This document shows, piece after piece, positions 48,572 through 61,142 of a stretch of 64,000 bases of DNA (its first letter is position 1; each line of letters begins with the position of its first letter). The notes under the pieces are model-generated. The model saw nothing but the letters and a program-made list of their open reading frames with translations, was not told the origin of the DNA and did not search any database. A program made the position numbers and the translations under genes. This DNA comes from Gloeopeniophorella convolvens (taxonomy: Eukaryota; Basidiomycota; Agaricomycetes; Russulales): assembly GCA_022496205.1 (NCBI GenBank), contig WTXD01000013.1:310001-374000 (forward strand), given 5' to 3'.

Positions 48572-50526
48572 TCAGGGCTTGACGAAGAGGTCGGTGAACT
48601 TGTCAGCCGGGAGCTCCCACAGGGACTTGGCGTCCGCGACGGTATCCAGGATCCTGATGAACAAAGTCAATACGCGAAAACATCGTACGTGAGCAAGGAT
48701 TCTCACTTCTTCTGGTGTGTCTCGTCGAAGTGGTGGCCAATGTGACGGCGGAATTTGGCGAGCAGGAGAGGCGTGCCCTCCTCACGACGGCGCTTGTGGC
48801 CGACGGGGTACTCGACCTCGACCTCGTCGAGGACGGTGCCGTCGTTCAGCTCAACGAGCAGCGCGTTGCCGATCGAGCGCTTCTCCGGGTCGTGGTAGTC
48901 GACGCTGAAGCGCTTGTCCTCAACACAGAAGGTCTTGGCGCGGAGCGCGTCGATGCGCGGGTCCGCGGCGGACTTGTCGATGCTGCAGGGTAGGCAGGGT
49001 GTCATAAAGCAGGCATCGGAGAACGAGGGGAGACACGCACTAGCTTTCCGAGTTGAGGTGACCGAAGAGGAGCGGGTAGGCGACCATGTAGCTGATCGCG
49101 TGGCTGTGCGGCGCGCGGGGTGTCAGAGCTTCGCGGGGCGATCCGCATGTAAGCGGAAGACTCACTCGCGATCAGCGAAGTTGGCAAGCGGGCCCTGCTT
49201 GTCGATGATGCGGATCGCAGCCTCTTGTGTGCGGATGCGCACGCTCTTGATGTCCTCGGCCGTCTTGCCGAGCGCGCGGAGCTTGTCGTGGACAATGTGC
49301 GCCGCTTCAACGGCCGTCTGTGCGTGGAACTCGGCGGGGTACGAGATCTTGAAGAGCACGTTCTCCATCACGTACGAGCCGTACGAGCGCTGGAACTCGA
49401 ACGGCTTGCCCTTGAAGAGCACGTCATAGAAGCCCCATGTCTTGGCGGTCAGCACGGACGGCAGGCCGGGCTCGCCCTTCTTGACAAGGTAGGCGAGGTT
49501 GACCGCGCGTGAACACGCGTCGCCGGCCGCCCAGGACTTGCGCGAGCCAGTGTTAGGCGCGTGACGGTAGGTACGGAGCGACTGGCCGTCAACCCACGCC
49601 TGCGAGATAGCGTCGACGGTCTGGTCACGGGAGAGGCCACTGAAGAGTATCTAGTTTAGCTTCGCTCCATGAGGTCGCCGAGGTGGAGAGCACGTACAGA
49701 AGCTTGGAGACGACGGCGGTGGACGCGACCTTGACGAGAACGACGTGGTCGAGACCGACGCGGTTGTATGAGTTGAGCAGTGCGAGGCCACCCTGGATCT
49801 CGTGCGCCTTGATCATGCCCTCAAGGACATCCTTGACAGTGACATGCTGGCCCTGGCGCGCGAGGTGATCCGCAACGGCAAGAATAGCACCCAAGTTATC
49901 AGAAGGGTGTCCCCCTGGATGGCGCCATTCAGTGGGGAGGCCGGTTATGAGAGATGAAGACGTACACTCAGCAGCGAGGAAGCAGTCGTTGAAGTCGAGC
50001 CAACGGATGATGGTACCGATGTTGAAGGCTCCGCGGATGGGGTCGAGCTGGTAGTTAGTTCCGGGGACCTTGGTACCTGGAGGAACAGTGAGACTGGCTT
50101 GACAATAGTAGATGCGGAAAACGCACCGTTGGGCACGATGGTACCCTCGACGACGGGACCGAGCAGGTTCCGGCACTCAGGGAAACGGAGACCCTCAAGA
50201 CCGCAACCAATGGTGTCAATCAAACAGAGGCGGGCGGTCTCCCATGCAAGATCTGAGTCGATTTTATAGTTGTGGACGTAGTCAGCGATGTCCTGGAGGA
50301 CCTGGTCGGGCTCGGGGCGAACGGTGGACTCCCCGTAGTGGGTGGACATGTTGCGGATAGGGAATGCGGAGGAGGCAAGGGGGGCGGGGTTAATGTTGGG
50401 ACGGCGCGATGAAGAGATTAGCTTTGCTGATGAGGAGATAGATGCAGCCTGGACACGGGGACCCGCAGCGAGAGATCCGCGTTTGGACGCTGCACGGAGT
50501 GAAATTCGGGCCTGCGCGCGCAACAT
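48572..50526 (-). CDS. PDH1: 2-methylcitrate dehydratase, MmgE/PrpD family
   Basis: Seven exons (50526-50127, 50076-49966, 49914-49698, 49639-49166, 49103-49041, 48982-48707, 48653-48572) close in frame to 540 aa. The first 50 residues are basic and Ser/Ala-rich without acids ([17 protein letters not shown]), a mitochondrial presequence. PrpD hallmarks follow: [63 protein letters not shown], and [17 protein letters not shown]. The enzyme dehydrates 2-methylcitrate to methyl-cis-aconitate in the mitochondrial methylcitrate cycle that disposes of propionyl-CoA. Neighbouring genes are not of this pathway. Length and motif order are normal for fungal members. A related role in tricarballylate or itaconate-like metabolism cannot be ruled out by sequence. 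Confidence 0.92.
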
Positions 50527-50818
50527 GGGAGGAAACCAAGGTGAAAAAAATCCGGGGCAGAGGTCGCCGGCAGTGAAGACCCGCCCCAGCCAAAGCCCGA
50601 GAGGCTTATATCCCCTCCCGCTCACGTGTCAATCGTCTTCCGTTATTCGCTCAACTGCCCCGACGCGTCCGTCTCGGACCACACAAGCCAATAATCGCTG
50701 CCCCGAAAACCGTAGCGCGACGCTGTCGCCACTCGCTAAACCACCAGGTATGTCCACGCTAAAAGTACCATACATCGTACGGACAATAGATAGGCCGGCG
50801 CGTCCGCTGTCGTGAAGT

Positions 50819-52187
50819 TTATTTCTTTTGGAAGAAGGACGATATCTTCGACATCCCAGAGACATTCACTTTCTTCAGCTTCTCTACACCCTGCGACCCT
50901 TTCGACTTGGCCTTACGTTTCTTGCTGCCGTCCTCTACGGTGTCAGTGACCTTCTGCTTGACCACCGGCACACCCATAGCTGCAACGGCAATCTGTTCAT
51001 CTCTCACCGTTTTCACGTGCGCATCGAGCGCAGTGAAGCTGGGACGCGCCGGAGTCAACAGGGAAACAAGCGTACTGTTGCTCGGAGCACTCACTCGTAT
51101 TTGGCCAGCAGTGCCAGGTACAGACTGTGCGGAGTGTATTGTGAAACGAGATTACAGGCGGACTTGACGTATCCAACTGTCAGCAACTCGTAAGTCAGGT
51201 CATTTCCTGCATCAGGCATAACCGCCTGCCCACGTTTAAGGAGGTCTTCCTTCCCGTCATCCATGAGTCCATCTTTGGCGAGGCCGCGGACTATAGTGCG
51301 TGACTTCTCGGCCACTTCCTGCCGAGAAAGTCGAGAGACTTTCGCTTGAAGATACTGTATCGCTTTGTCCTCGGAGTACCGGTACACCGTAAGCTCAGGA
51401 GTGATCTCTGGATTCGGTGTGAGAGCTCGTGGGGTAAGAGCCGCAGGGCCACGTACGTTGGAAGTCGGTGATGCTCTTCATGGCGCTGACTATACAGTCG
51501 TACTTCGCCAATGAGAGAATGTCTTCCTGAGATAGGCTAGTCGATGAATCCCCTGGTGCTAGCCCTGCATTGACAGCTTGGGTGATTTTCGGGACGGCTT
51601 CATCGAGTATATCGTCCAGGGGCTGAAAGACGCCACTTGAGCCACTTTCCTGCACAGAGCATGGGTGATGTTTCGCACAGGTGGTTACAGTCGTTACATA
51701 CAGGTCTGACTGCTTGTAGTATTGGAATAAGTAAGAATACCGGGTCCACTGGCGTCATGACCAGCAGCTTGCCATCTGGCGTTTTCAGCCTTGATTCATC
51801 CACAGAGTCAATCAAATCGACTCACCTGAGATGACCTCTCCCTCTGTAAAGAACCACGATCGTGGATTTGGTGGCGAGGTGCTTTGGACCTCCAGGATGT
51901 CCCACGCATCCGTTCCGCCGGCACTCTGTGAGCGACGATAAGGCAGAAACAGCGAAGGGATCGCTAATCGTTTGGTCAAGAGCTTGCACGCGCGATGACG
52001 TTCGGAATATTGACCTGTTCTAGGGTGTGGTAAACGTAGGAAAAACGTCGACGCCGCGTCGGCGCCTTCTTGCTCGTTGATCTTTCGGGTGACCGCATCC
52101 AATAGATCTGCGAGCACGCTGTTGAGAGAATGTGAAACGGGAAAAGTGCGTCTTACCGAGTGGGAGAACGCCGATATGAGCCGTCAT
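50819..52187 (-). CDS. RNH202: Ribonuclease H2 subunit B
   Basis: Six exons (52187-52157, 52107-51826, 51775-51702, 51649-51457, 51407-51095, 51038-50819) give 370 aa. The N-terminal triple-barrel part contains FFLRLPHPRTG, LEVQSTSPPNPRSWFFTEGE and DGKLLVMTPVDPVFLLIPIL, all typical of RNase H2B. The middle is helical (YRYSEDKAIQYLQAKVSRL), and a Lys-rich tail ends MSKISSFFQKK. The final motif fits the PCNA-interacting pattern QxxIxxFF except that Met stands where Gln is usual. The subunit has no catalytic site. It assembles with A and C to remove ribonucleotides and RNA-DNA hybrids and links the enzyme to PCNA. It lies about 290 bp downstream of nothing on its strand except the PrpD promoter and is divergent from the MFS gene. 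Confidence 0.9.
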
Positions 52188-52601
52188 GAAGATTCGCGGT
52201 GAGCGCGTTGAGGGAATGAGGCCGAGAACTCGGACGAGACGCGTTAAGACGTGGTCAAGACGCGGTGTGATATGTAACGTTGTACGTGGTGCGTGTGACC
52301 GGACGCGCCGGACGCGCCTAATTGGCTGTCACAAAGTCACATGCAGCTCTCTCAACTCTCTCTCATGACCAGATCGGCTCCGCAATCGTACTCCTTTCGG
52401 GTTGCCGTCTCCGGCAACACCACCCACTCGAAATCTATGCAGAAGCAATACCGTTTGAACCAATGGGCCTCAGGATTCGTGACTCGGTTTATCCAGGTTT
52501 ATCCGGGCCCAGTGGTCTAGAGTCCAGAAAATGAAGGACTTGGCTCAGCCCTCAGTCTCCCCAATAAAAACAGGATCGTCCGCTGTGGTTCTCTACGATC
52601 C

Positions 52602-54510
52602 ATGTCTCAGACCCATCTTCATACGGAGGCCTTTGAGCTCGAGGATGTCGCGCACAACCAACTGCCTCATCCAGAAGTGCCTCACATTTTCACCAGCGGG
52701 GCGATGACTCTACCACTGGAAGTCGGCCAACTCACGTCCACCACTGAAAGCGTCCCTACGAGAGAGGCAGGCGCCAATATTGAGGGCTCATTCCTTGATC
52801 AGCCCTCGGGAAACGAAGTCGAGCTCGCGCCCATCGATACTGGCATCAAGGCATGGTCATTTGTATGTCGCTTGCGTCCATTGCCTTGGGCTGTGTTCAC
52901 TCTTATGCTCGCTAGCTTGCTGCGGCGTTCATGATCGAAGGCCTAGTGTGGACCGTGCCGTTTTCCTATGGTATATTTTTGACAGCTTATCTCGCGGATC
53001 CTCGATTCGCCTCGAATCCCCATGCCTCAAAGCTGCTCCCATTGGTGGGAACACTTTCATCCGGCCTCATGTACTGTACGGGTATGTACGGGCTTCTCGC
53101 GCGCCTTTATCACCCTCGTTCATGCAGATGCTTGTGATTGTCGAACGCAGGCCCACTGGTCTACCCATTCTTTTCGCGGTACCCGTCTAAGCGCCGATTC
53201 TGCGCCTGGATTGGTACATCTCTTTGCACAGTGGCTCTCCTTGGAGCGAGCTATGCTAAGAACGTACGCATTCAATGCATTTTGCGTTGCGTTGCGGCTA
53301 CTCCATCTCCATCGTCCAGATTACCCAACTTCTTGCTCTCCAAGGCGTCCTTTATGCTCTTGGCAGCTGTCGGTATCTTCAGCAATTTCGTAACGGTGAC
53401 CACTGAGCTTTACCGACAGCGATATTATATGCTGCATGCATGACATATCTCCCCGAGTGGTTTGTCGTCCGCCGCGGGCTTGCCAATGGCATCATTTTCG
53501 TCGGTATGTCATCAGGTGGCATCACTGTACGCTGCGGTCCCTGAGTCTCCTCTTTGCAGGTTCCTCGGCCGGTGGCCTCATCGCGCCGTTCGTCCTCCCG
53601 TCACTTATCCATGTTCATGGTACCTCAAAAACACTTCGTCTCCTATCCCTTGTCTTCGCCGTATCCCTCCCACCATCTGTGCTATTCCTTCGTCCCCGTC
53701 TGCCTGAGACACGTGTCCACGGTCCAGGACGGCGCGCAGGCCCAGGCTCTAGTGCATACCTCCGCAACGGAGCGTGGTGGGCCTTCGTGTTGGCGAACAC
53801 AGTTCAGGCATTCGGGTCATTCATCCCGCAGCTCTGGTTCCCAAGTGCGTAATATGTTCCTTGTGTCCATCTCGAGGCTGTCGTCTGAGTCCGTGCCACC
53901 GATCAGCATACGCCAAGGCGCTGCACCTCAGCAACTCGTCGTCGTCGCTCGCCCTTGCGCTCCTGAACGGCGCCTCCGCGCTTGGCCCACTCGTCCTCGG
54001 CGTACTTTCGGATCACATATCGCCCTGGCTGCTCGCGGTGCTGACATGCGGCGCAACGTCGCTCGTCACCTTCGCGCTCTGGGGCGGCGCGAGCCACGCC
54101 GCGGCGGGGCTCATGGCGTACGGCGTCGCGTACGGGCTCCTCGCGGGCGGTTGGACAACGCTGTGGTCCAGCTTCCTGCGCGGGTTCTCTAGTGCGTTTC
54201 CACTTCTGTGGCGGACCCGCCCATGTGCGCTGACACTGTGCCAGAGGACGACCCATACCTCTCCATGTCTATGTACGGGTTCTTTATGCTCTCGCGCGGC
54301 ATCGGCAACGTGTTGAGCTCGCCCATCTCGACGACGCTGTCGAGCGTCGCCGACGCCTCGACGACGTTCAGCAATGGCCGCACCGGGTTCACCGTCGAAG
54401 GCGGCCGTTTCGAGAAGCTGATAGTGTATGTGGGGAGCTGTTTCGCGATCGCTGCCATCGCGACGCTCGTCGGGTGGGGTGGAGAAAGGGCTGGACGCAT
54501 TCGGAGCTAA
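52602..54510 (+). CDS. Major facilitator transporter, monocarboxylate-permease type
   Basis: Eight exons (52602-52862, 52916-53081, 53151-53263, 53320-53368, 53420-53503, 53560-53844, 53907-54191, 54245-54510) encode 502 aa. A cytosolic start of about 85 residues precedes 12 hydrophobic segments. Family features are the first helix LAAAFMIEGLVWTVPFSYGI, then LYAACMTYLPEWFVVRRGLA followed by NGIIFVGSSAGG. The last is the R-x-G-L-A-x-G-I signature of the SLC16-like fungal clade. Others are RPRLPETR between helices 6 and 7, and GPLVLGVLSDHISPW. Fungal members resemble Mch and monocarboxylate permeases and may move carboxylates, riboflavin or other solutes, so the substrate is open. It lies near the methylcitrate gene, but RNH202 separates them; no functional link is claimed. 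Confidence 0.88.
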
Positions 54511-55245
54511 AGGGCAGACCAAGGTTCAATATAGTGCAGCAAGAAGGTAAATCGATACGGAAACTTGGCAGGTTATGTTGTACTGTGCTACCCGAAACGA
54601 CATCACTGTTGTGCAGATGCGTTCAATGAGTAGCGCAAGGCCGCACACAACGGTCAGTGACCCTGCGCGCGACTGCAGACCCTCGAGGCGGAGGGGCCCT
54701 GCTGAGCTCTCCGGCGGATCATGTGTCGAAACCCCCGCACATCCGACCTGCGCGACCACCTGATGGCTACTGATTGGTCACTGGCGTTTCACGTGTCACT
54801 GCAATCCCCGGGAGCCAAGACTGCCTGCGAGCATGAGGCTCTTGGATCGGCTCGGAGTCAAACCTGCACGGCGACTTTCGACGAAAGGTCATGTTTCGAG
54901 ATAGCAGTCGTAATCCCTGATGTGATATAGGAAGTACCTCAGGCTCGGAAGCTTATCATGTTGAAAACGACACCCAATGACGCCTCCGCACCGCCATGAA
55001 CAATTCCAACTCGACCAGCTCGAGGTTCGAGGAGATCTTGGTCCATGCGGTCGCGTAGATAAACGCTATATTCGACCGTTCTCGTGGTCTCCTTCCCCTT
55101 CGTTGAATCAGATCTAGGCATGACGTCATGCTGGTGTAGAGTACTTCCCACGGGTCCTCGCTGCTGGTCCTCGCAAACTACGTTGAGTTCCCATTGAACG
55201 TTTGAACACCTGGCCAAGCACACCTTGTCTCAATCAACGCAGACG
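54511..55245. other. Intergenic region, MFS transporter to PSMG2
   Basis: 735 bp with no supported gene. It should hold the MFS terminator and the PSMG2 promoter. Short frames on both strands (for example 54939-55223 minus) have no splice support or resemblance to known proteins. Confidence 0.4.
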
Positions 55246-56241
55246 ATGTCGTTCTATTACCCCACTTCCTCATTCGACTTATCCGGGAAAACATTAGTTG
55301 TCGTCAGTCATAGCTGCCCGGGGGCGATCCTCTCGATTCCTTGCACTCACACCCCTTACAAGGTAGCCCATCGTATCCATCGCCAACATTGGCCAGCTCG
55401 CGGTTGATCTGCTAGTTTCATCATTGTCATTGCGCGCTATCGGAATCTTCGACTCGCGCGATCTGATTCCCGTTGTTGGTGGCCGTGAGGACGGGGAGGA
55501 AGGCGTCACGACGCCTTTGGAATGTGAGTCTCCTGTTGATTATGGTTCTCACCAATATTATCCCGGTCTCACGCATCCATAGTGTTTGGAAAAGACGGAT
55601 GCAGCACCGTAGTGATCCAACAGCGATCGCCGATCCTTGTGGTACGTGGGCTGTGTCCATCGAGGCCATTATTCTGACCCAATGTCCCCCAGTCGAGGAA
55701 GCAGGAGTTCATCAATTCGTTGCTCAAGTTTATTCACGAGTCGAAATTTTCCGCAGTAGTGTTTCTATCTGGCGTCGACCTTTCCAACAGAACTGATGCA
55801 CAAATGCTGTACATTGTATTCGTCCTGCTCGAAGCTTGCGCCATGCTGACTGAGCCTAGGACCCCTACCTACTACATTCAACCAGCGAACTCTCCGGCTT
55901 GGGAAAATTCGCCGTTTTCATCCATCTCGCAGCTTCCCATCCCGAAGTACACGTCACCGGTACCTCAACATCCTGGTGCTGCCCAGAACGAAGGACCTAT
56001 CCCTTTCATCCCTGGCGGCGGCCTCACGCGCCGCATCCTCTCCAGTCTCCCGGAAACTTGGAGCGTGCCAACCATCTCAATCCTCCAATTTGTGCTCGAA
56101 GGAGATAACAGGTATGATGCGTCGCTTTTGGCTGCAGTCGCTGCCAAGGTTCTCTCCCTTCAAATCCCGGAGTGGAAGCAACCTTCCAGTTGGCGCCAGG
56201 GGTTGTTCGGTACACCGCACGACCAAACATTGTACGGCTAG
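55246..56241 (+). CDS. PSMG2: Proteasome assembly chaperone 2 (PAC2)
   Basis: Five exons (55246-55302, 55367-55523, 55583-55641, 55693-55808, 55860-56241) encode 256 aa, the usual length. The first ATG of the track is non-standard; the ATG at 55246 gives the expected MSFYYP start. The N-terminal half matches PAC2: DLSGKTLVVPIVSIANIGQL followed by AVDLLVSSL, then LIPVVGG and TVVIQQRSPI. The middle contains VVFLSGVDLSNRTDAQM, a PAC2-type block. The C-terminus has GGGLTRRILSSL and FVLEGDNRYDA. With PAC1 it forms a heterodimer that helps assemble the alpha ring of the 20S proteasome in the cytosol. The yeast counterpart is Add66/Pba2. It is convergent with RRP12. Confidence 0.9.
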
Positions 56242-56512
56242 CGATTGATACGGGTTTTGGGGGAGGTGAAAATGCAAGATGAGAAGCGAAGAAGTGTGTA
56301 TAACATCAGTACTGTACTCCCAGGCTATGTTCCTGAGCTATCCCATCTGCGCAACTTCCAAGTCTGCACTTTCAGGTGTGGCGCGATAGGAGCCGGATGT
56401 GTATCAACTGGACACCATGTGCATAATACATGTTGCTGCCTACGTTCTCAATTGTTGACCTTGAAACACCGATAAGTACCGTAGGGTATGCAAGATCGAG
56501 TCAGGAACAACC

Positions 56513-59500
56513 TTATCGTTTTCCCGATATACCAGTACGATTATGCCTACCACCCCTCTTCGCAGCTTGCTTCAATGGAACGTAGGCGTATGGGTCAACT
56601 GCGCCTTTCTTAAGGTCCCCGCTGGCCTTCTAATTAAATCGATCATGTATAAATTAGCTCTGGCACGGCGCAACGAAATGACCGGATACGCACCTTCGCC
56701 TTGAACTCACGTCCGAGCCTGACCTCGCTCCGCTTCTTGCCAGATCGAGCCGTCTCCGCCTCGCCCATCTCAACGTCCTCATCTTGTTCTGCGTTCTCAC
56801 GCCGCCGTTTCTTCGTATCCTTATTGAACTTGATACGGCCGCCTGGTCCGCGTGTGAATCCGTCTGCGGAGGTAAGCGCCTCCCGGTATGCGGCACCGGC
56901 GACGTCTTCTTCAGCGGCACCACCTGCATCGGAGTCAGATTCGTCAATGATCATCTTGCCTGTGTCCTCGTCCTTCTTGAACTGGTCGGCATCCTGTCTG
57001 TGTTTGGCTCGACGACTACCCTTTGCGCCTATAGAAAGGGTCGTCAATGGGCGAACAACTCGGCAAGGGATGCGGCATACTTGTTATACGGGACGCTGCT
57101 CCTGAAAGCAGGTCCATCGGTTCGTCGTCATCGACGCGGATACGGGAGGCAAAGTCTTTGCCCTTGCGTTTGCCAGGTTGTGCAGGTCCGTCGTTATCTT
57201 CGTCGCTGTCACCCAACTCGCTTTCGCTGCCGTATAATACGTCTTCGAATGCATCACCGGTAGTAGGCTTCTTCCTTGGCTCCTGTATGTCTTGGGATCA
57301 ATCATGCTAGCTCTTTTGATGCCAGGGGAGCCAAACCTCATCATCTTCTTCGGTAGCAGCCGCTGCTTTCTTTCGCTTGGCACGGTCTTTACGCTTTTTG
57401 ATATTTACAAGAACTTTAGCTGCCTCCTCGCCGTTGGCACATGAATATACGTCTTGGAATCCAAAACGTCGGATCATGCGCTCGAAGATGTGCCGAACCT
57501 TCGCCTTGAAATGATTCTTGTGGTCGTGGGCCCAGCCGAGTAGAGAGGGGACCAGCTGGGGTAGTTGAGGGCGTACCAAGTCTTCGGGAAGCGTATGGAC
57601 TGCCAACTTGATGAAGCCCAATGTCGACTTGACGATCTCACGGTTGGCGGAGGAGAGGAAGACGAGCAGTGTGGAGAGAATCTCGCTGAGCATTTTCATA
57701 GAAATCTCATCTGGTTTCGAAATCAATACTACGCAGAGAAGCTTCGGCGCCGAGATGTTGTGACGATACCTTTAAATTCGAATACCAGCCTTGACATAGC
57801 GGTGACCGTGGCACTGATAATGTGGGGAGTCGCGCCGGCCAGGCCTGCAGCAATCATTGTGATGTACTCTTCAACGCTCGCCTTAGCTAATTTCGTGCTC
57901 AGCTCTGCAGGCTCCGACGATCACGGAGAAGATGTTCGTACCTTCACCGGCACCGTCTTCATCCATGCCGTCGACTAGGTCTCGCCGCACAACACCGCCC
58001 TCGGCCATCTTCTTGCCCATAGCAACTATGAGTTCAAATGCCGCACTTCGAGCTTTCTCAGAAGGTTCTTTTGTGCCGAGGACGGCCTCCGGTATCAGCG
58101 ATGGAATGATGTGTAAAGCTGAAGGAGAAATAGAGGGCAGCAGGTTTGCATAAAGTTGCATGCGGTCCTAGGATGCATCTGGTTCAGCGACACAGCTCAC
58201 AGGCGACGGGTGCTAATTACCTTTTTGGCAGCCGGAGAGAGTCCTTCGGACAACTCGTCCAGTCGTTTGACGACGGACTCTATGTCTGGTGTCACTTCAC
58301 TGCCCTCGATTAGTTTTGCAAGGATTTTGTACCCCCGCTTCTGTACACCATTGTCCTGGTTGGAGAGAACCTGTGCGGATAGGGTGACTTCGAAGAGCGC
58401 AGAAGCATCCTCCGTGGAGAGGTACGGAAGGATGAGAATAAGGATGTCCTGAGTCATTGCGACAACGCTGCCTGAGTCGGCCGGGCCACGAGTGGGTTGG
58501 GGCTTTGCGAGATTCTGCTTGAACATATCAAACACTTTCCGGTATGCCTGCGCGACGGCCTGCCAACGACGTGAGGACCGGTGGCAGCGTGGATACGAGA
58601 AGAGAGCATACAGCCTCCCCTGCGATACCGATCCATGCGGTGATTACACCCCCGACCATACCACGGGATTCTCGATTGACGCTCCCAAAGACATTGAATA
58701 GAACAGCCAGCCAACTTTCTGCTTGGGTGCGCAGAAATTCGAGATTTTGAGAGGCCTGCTCTTGGGAGATGCTATCTGCACGGATGGACGCCGGGAGCTT
58801 CTCCAACAGTGTAGGGTCTTGTGATGCCAGCGCCACATTAGAGTCTACGATTATTTTCAATGCCTTCAAAACGGGAGGCCGCAGTTCTATTTGTGAATAC
58901 AATATTTGTGAGAGCATCTGTGAGAATGCGGCGCTCAAAGCCTGTGTTTGACATCAGATCATCGGGGTCTGGGCTAGTACAACTGCGGCAACGGGCCGCG
59001 GGATGGACACTTCACTTACCTCTCGCGTATCCGCTTTTGCCCAACAGTAGCCGGGAAGCCCCGCCCAGATCTGCGAGATGAGAACGGTCCATACTTTTGC
59101 TTCAGACTGGCGGTCTTCAGCTTCAGCCTTCTGCTGCAGGTCGAACATGCGCTCAGATAGGGGCACGAAATATGACACGAAGTGCTCGAGTGGGGAAGGA
59201 TGTGGCTGAGCTAACAACAGCAGGAGGAACGCCCGGGGCTCACGGCCGGCTTGTCTATTGAAAGGAAATGTTATTGATCAATGATTTCCCGAGCAGACGT
59301 GAAAACGGACCGATCGGCGGGTTCTAGGTTAAGGGGCAGTGTATTCAACAAGACTGCAGGCCCCATCGTCGCCGTGGCCTGGCTCAGCACCTTGTCGGCA
59401 GCTTCCTTGTGCTCAAAATTTTTCTCCGTTCTGATGTTGCCAATGCTCTGCACCAACTGGAGCAACAAAGTCTCGGCGGCAGTCGGCCCCGCTGAATCCT

Positions 59501-60821
59501 CGCGGTATCGAAGGTTTGAGATGAGCGCTGCGATCGTAGAGAGCAGCTCCGACATGGAGCGCGCAAACGCGAGCGACTCGAACGCTTTCTGTGTCTGCGA
59601 GATGATCTTTCCGAGAGCTGATTTAGGTTCAGGCTTCCCGCGTTCGTGAATTGCAGGCGCGATGAATTCGGGTGTAAAACACTGGGCCAGCAGCGCCAAG
59701 GACTGGGATGAGGCTCTCCTGATGGATGCATCTGATGACTCCAAGAACACCCACACGGCCTTCCATACCTTCCCAAGTTCACCGGCAGATGCTTGTGGAT
59801 TAGCGTCCTTATACGCAAGCAGGGCATTCCCAAGAAGGCCGAGCCAAGCTGGGGCAAGAGTCGCATCGCTTTTGGGTGGGGGTGACGACAGGACGGCCTT
59901 CAGGATCTGAGGTATCTCGGCGACGACGTCCATTTCGTCATCCTTTGAAGGGGCGGAAAGGAGGTCAGACAAGATTGAGTACGCGCTTTGAGACAGGAAG
60001 GGATTCCCTAGGCGAGGGAGCGACAGGAGAAGCGGTACGATCACTGAGAGGGACTGAAAAGCATTGGTTGGGATTCGAAACCGGTATAGGCAGGCACTCA
60101 CTGATGGTGGCAATTTCAAAATGACTGGACGCAAAAATGCAAGTAAATGCAGAGCAATCTCCGCGCTCTCCATACCCGCTGTGTTGTGCTTTGATCTCGA
60201 GATAGCATTTGCTGAAACATCAGCTAGGGTCGATCTGACCCAGTCGACAACTCTCTCGGCATACGGGTGTCGAATCAAAGGGGGAGGTGGGGAAGACAAG
60301 ACGTCCTTGATACCCTCGGCTGCACGTTTGCGCACCTTCGGTCGAGGGTCAAGACATAGCTGCAGCACAGATGCAAAGGATTGCCGGACGCCCTGAGTCT
60401 CCAGCTGAGAGCGATCGAGCGCCCTAAACACAGACCCGTATAGCCCTATCTGGGATCGCAGAGGGGGTGCATAATCCGTCAGGGATGGGAAGAGGGGTGA
60501 AGTAAGGGATAAGATGTTGTTAAGGCTTCCACGGATGACTGGTACAGGTACGAACGGCGCAACTATTGAGAGAAGATAGAGCTCCGCGGGGAGCATATCG
60601 CCCTCTCCGAAGGATAATCCCGAAGGTTTATCCTTTCGCAGCGTTCCATCTAATGTGGTGAGAAGGGCTGCGAAGTACGCTGTTGGGGATCTCTCCGTCT
60701 TCTGCTCCTCGAAGGTAGCCTCGAGAGCATGCAGCAGCATAGCAGGTGCTTTTTGGTGTTCGAGCGAGGAGGTAGTGTGTGGGCGAATCTTCGCCAAGGC
60801 TTGATCTAAGTCATCCGACAT
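56513..60821 (-). CDS. RRP12: RRP12, ribosomal-subunit maturation and export HEAT protein
   Basis: The ATG at 60821 (MSDDLDQALAKI) starts a long, mostly helical HEAT-repeat protein. The N-terminal block has LPAELYLLSIVAPFVPVPVI, and the NUC173-type region contains PKVRKRAAEGIKDVLSS. Many exons continue to a basic, acidic-tract C-terminus (GRIKFNKDTKKRRRENAEQD). The ending is resolved by an intron 56693-56609, joining KAK to KGAVDPYAYVPLKQAAKRGG and a TAA at 56515-56513. This DPYAY/PL motif is typical of Rrp12 tails, so the in-frame stop at 56643 is not used. The protein helps both pre-ribosomal subunits mature and leave the nucleus. Predicted length is about 1250-1300 aa. Several internal introns were not individually fixed. 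It is divergent from the acyltransferase, 321 bp between starts. Confidence 0.9.
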
Positions 60822-61142
60822 TGTGAGAGGTGCCTTTGACTGGATCTGCGCCCAGTGGGGGATGCAGCAAGAGATGGGGCTGCAAACTTCGAATCGCGGA
60901 AGCACGCTGCCCGAAAATCTGCTAATGTAAGCACATTCGGAGGTGCTCGGGCCGGGGAAGCCGATGGTGTTCCTCCGCGCGAACGCTCATGCACAGGGCC
61001 GCATCGTTCATGCCGTTCCTGTGCCAAGGTTCGCGTAATTAGGCTGCTCCGCATTGTTCCTTGATCTCCTGCTCATACTACCCCAACGATCTCAGACTAT
61101 CCCACCATTCCTTTCGACGCGGTTCCCTAAGCCTGGGCGCAC

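Noticed and set aside
50629..50818. Possible small minus-strand gene between RNH202 and PrpD
   Set aside because: The frame overlaps the RNH202 terminal region in another phase, and the short product has no resemblance to a known protein. It is better explained as 3' UTR plus promoter.
56643..56693. RRP12 stop codon at 56643
   Set aside because: Reading through the GTGCGT donor gives an atypical tail. Splicing to 56608 yields the DPYAYVPL ending known for the family.
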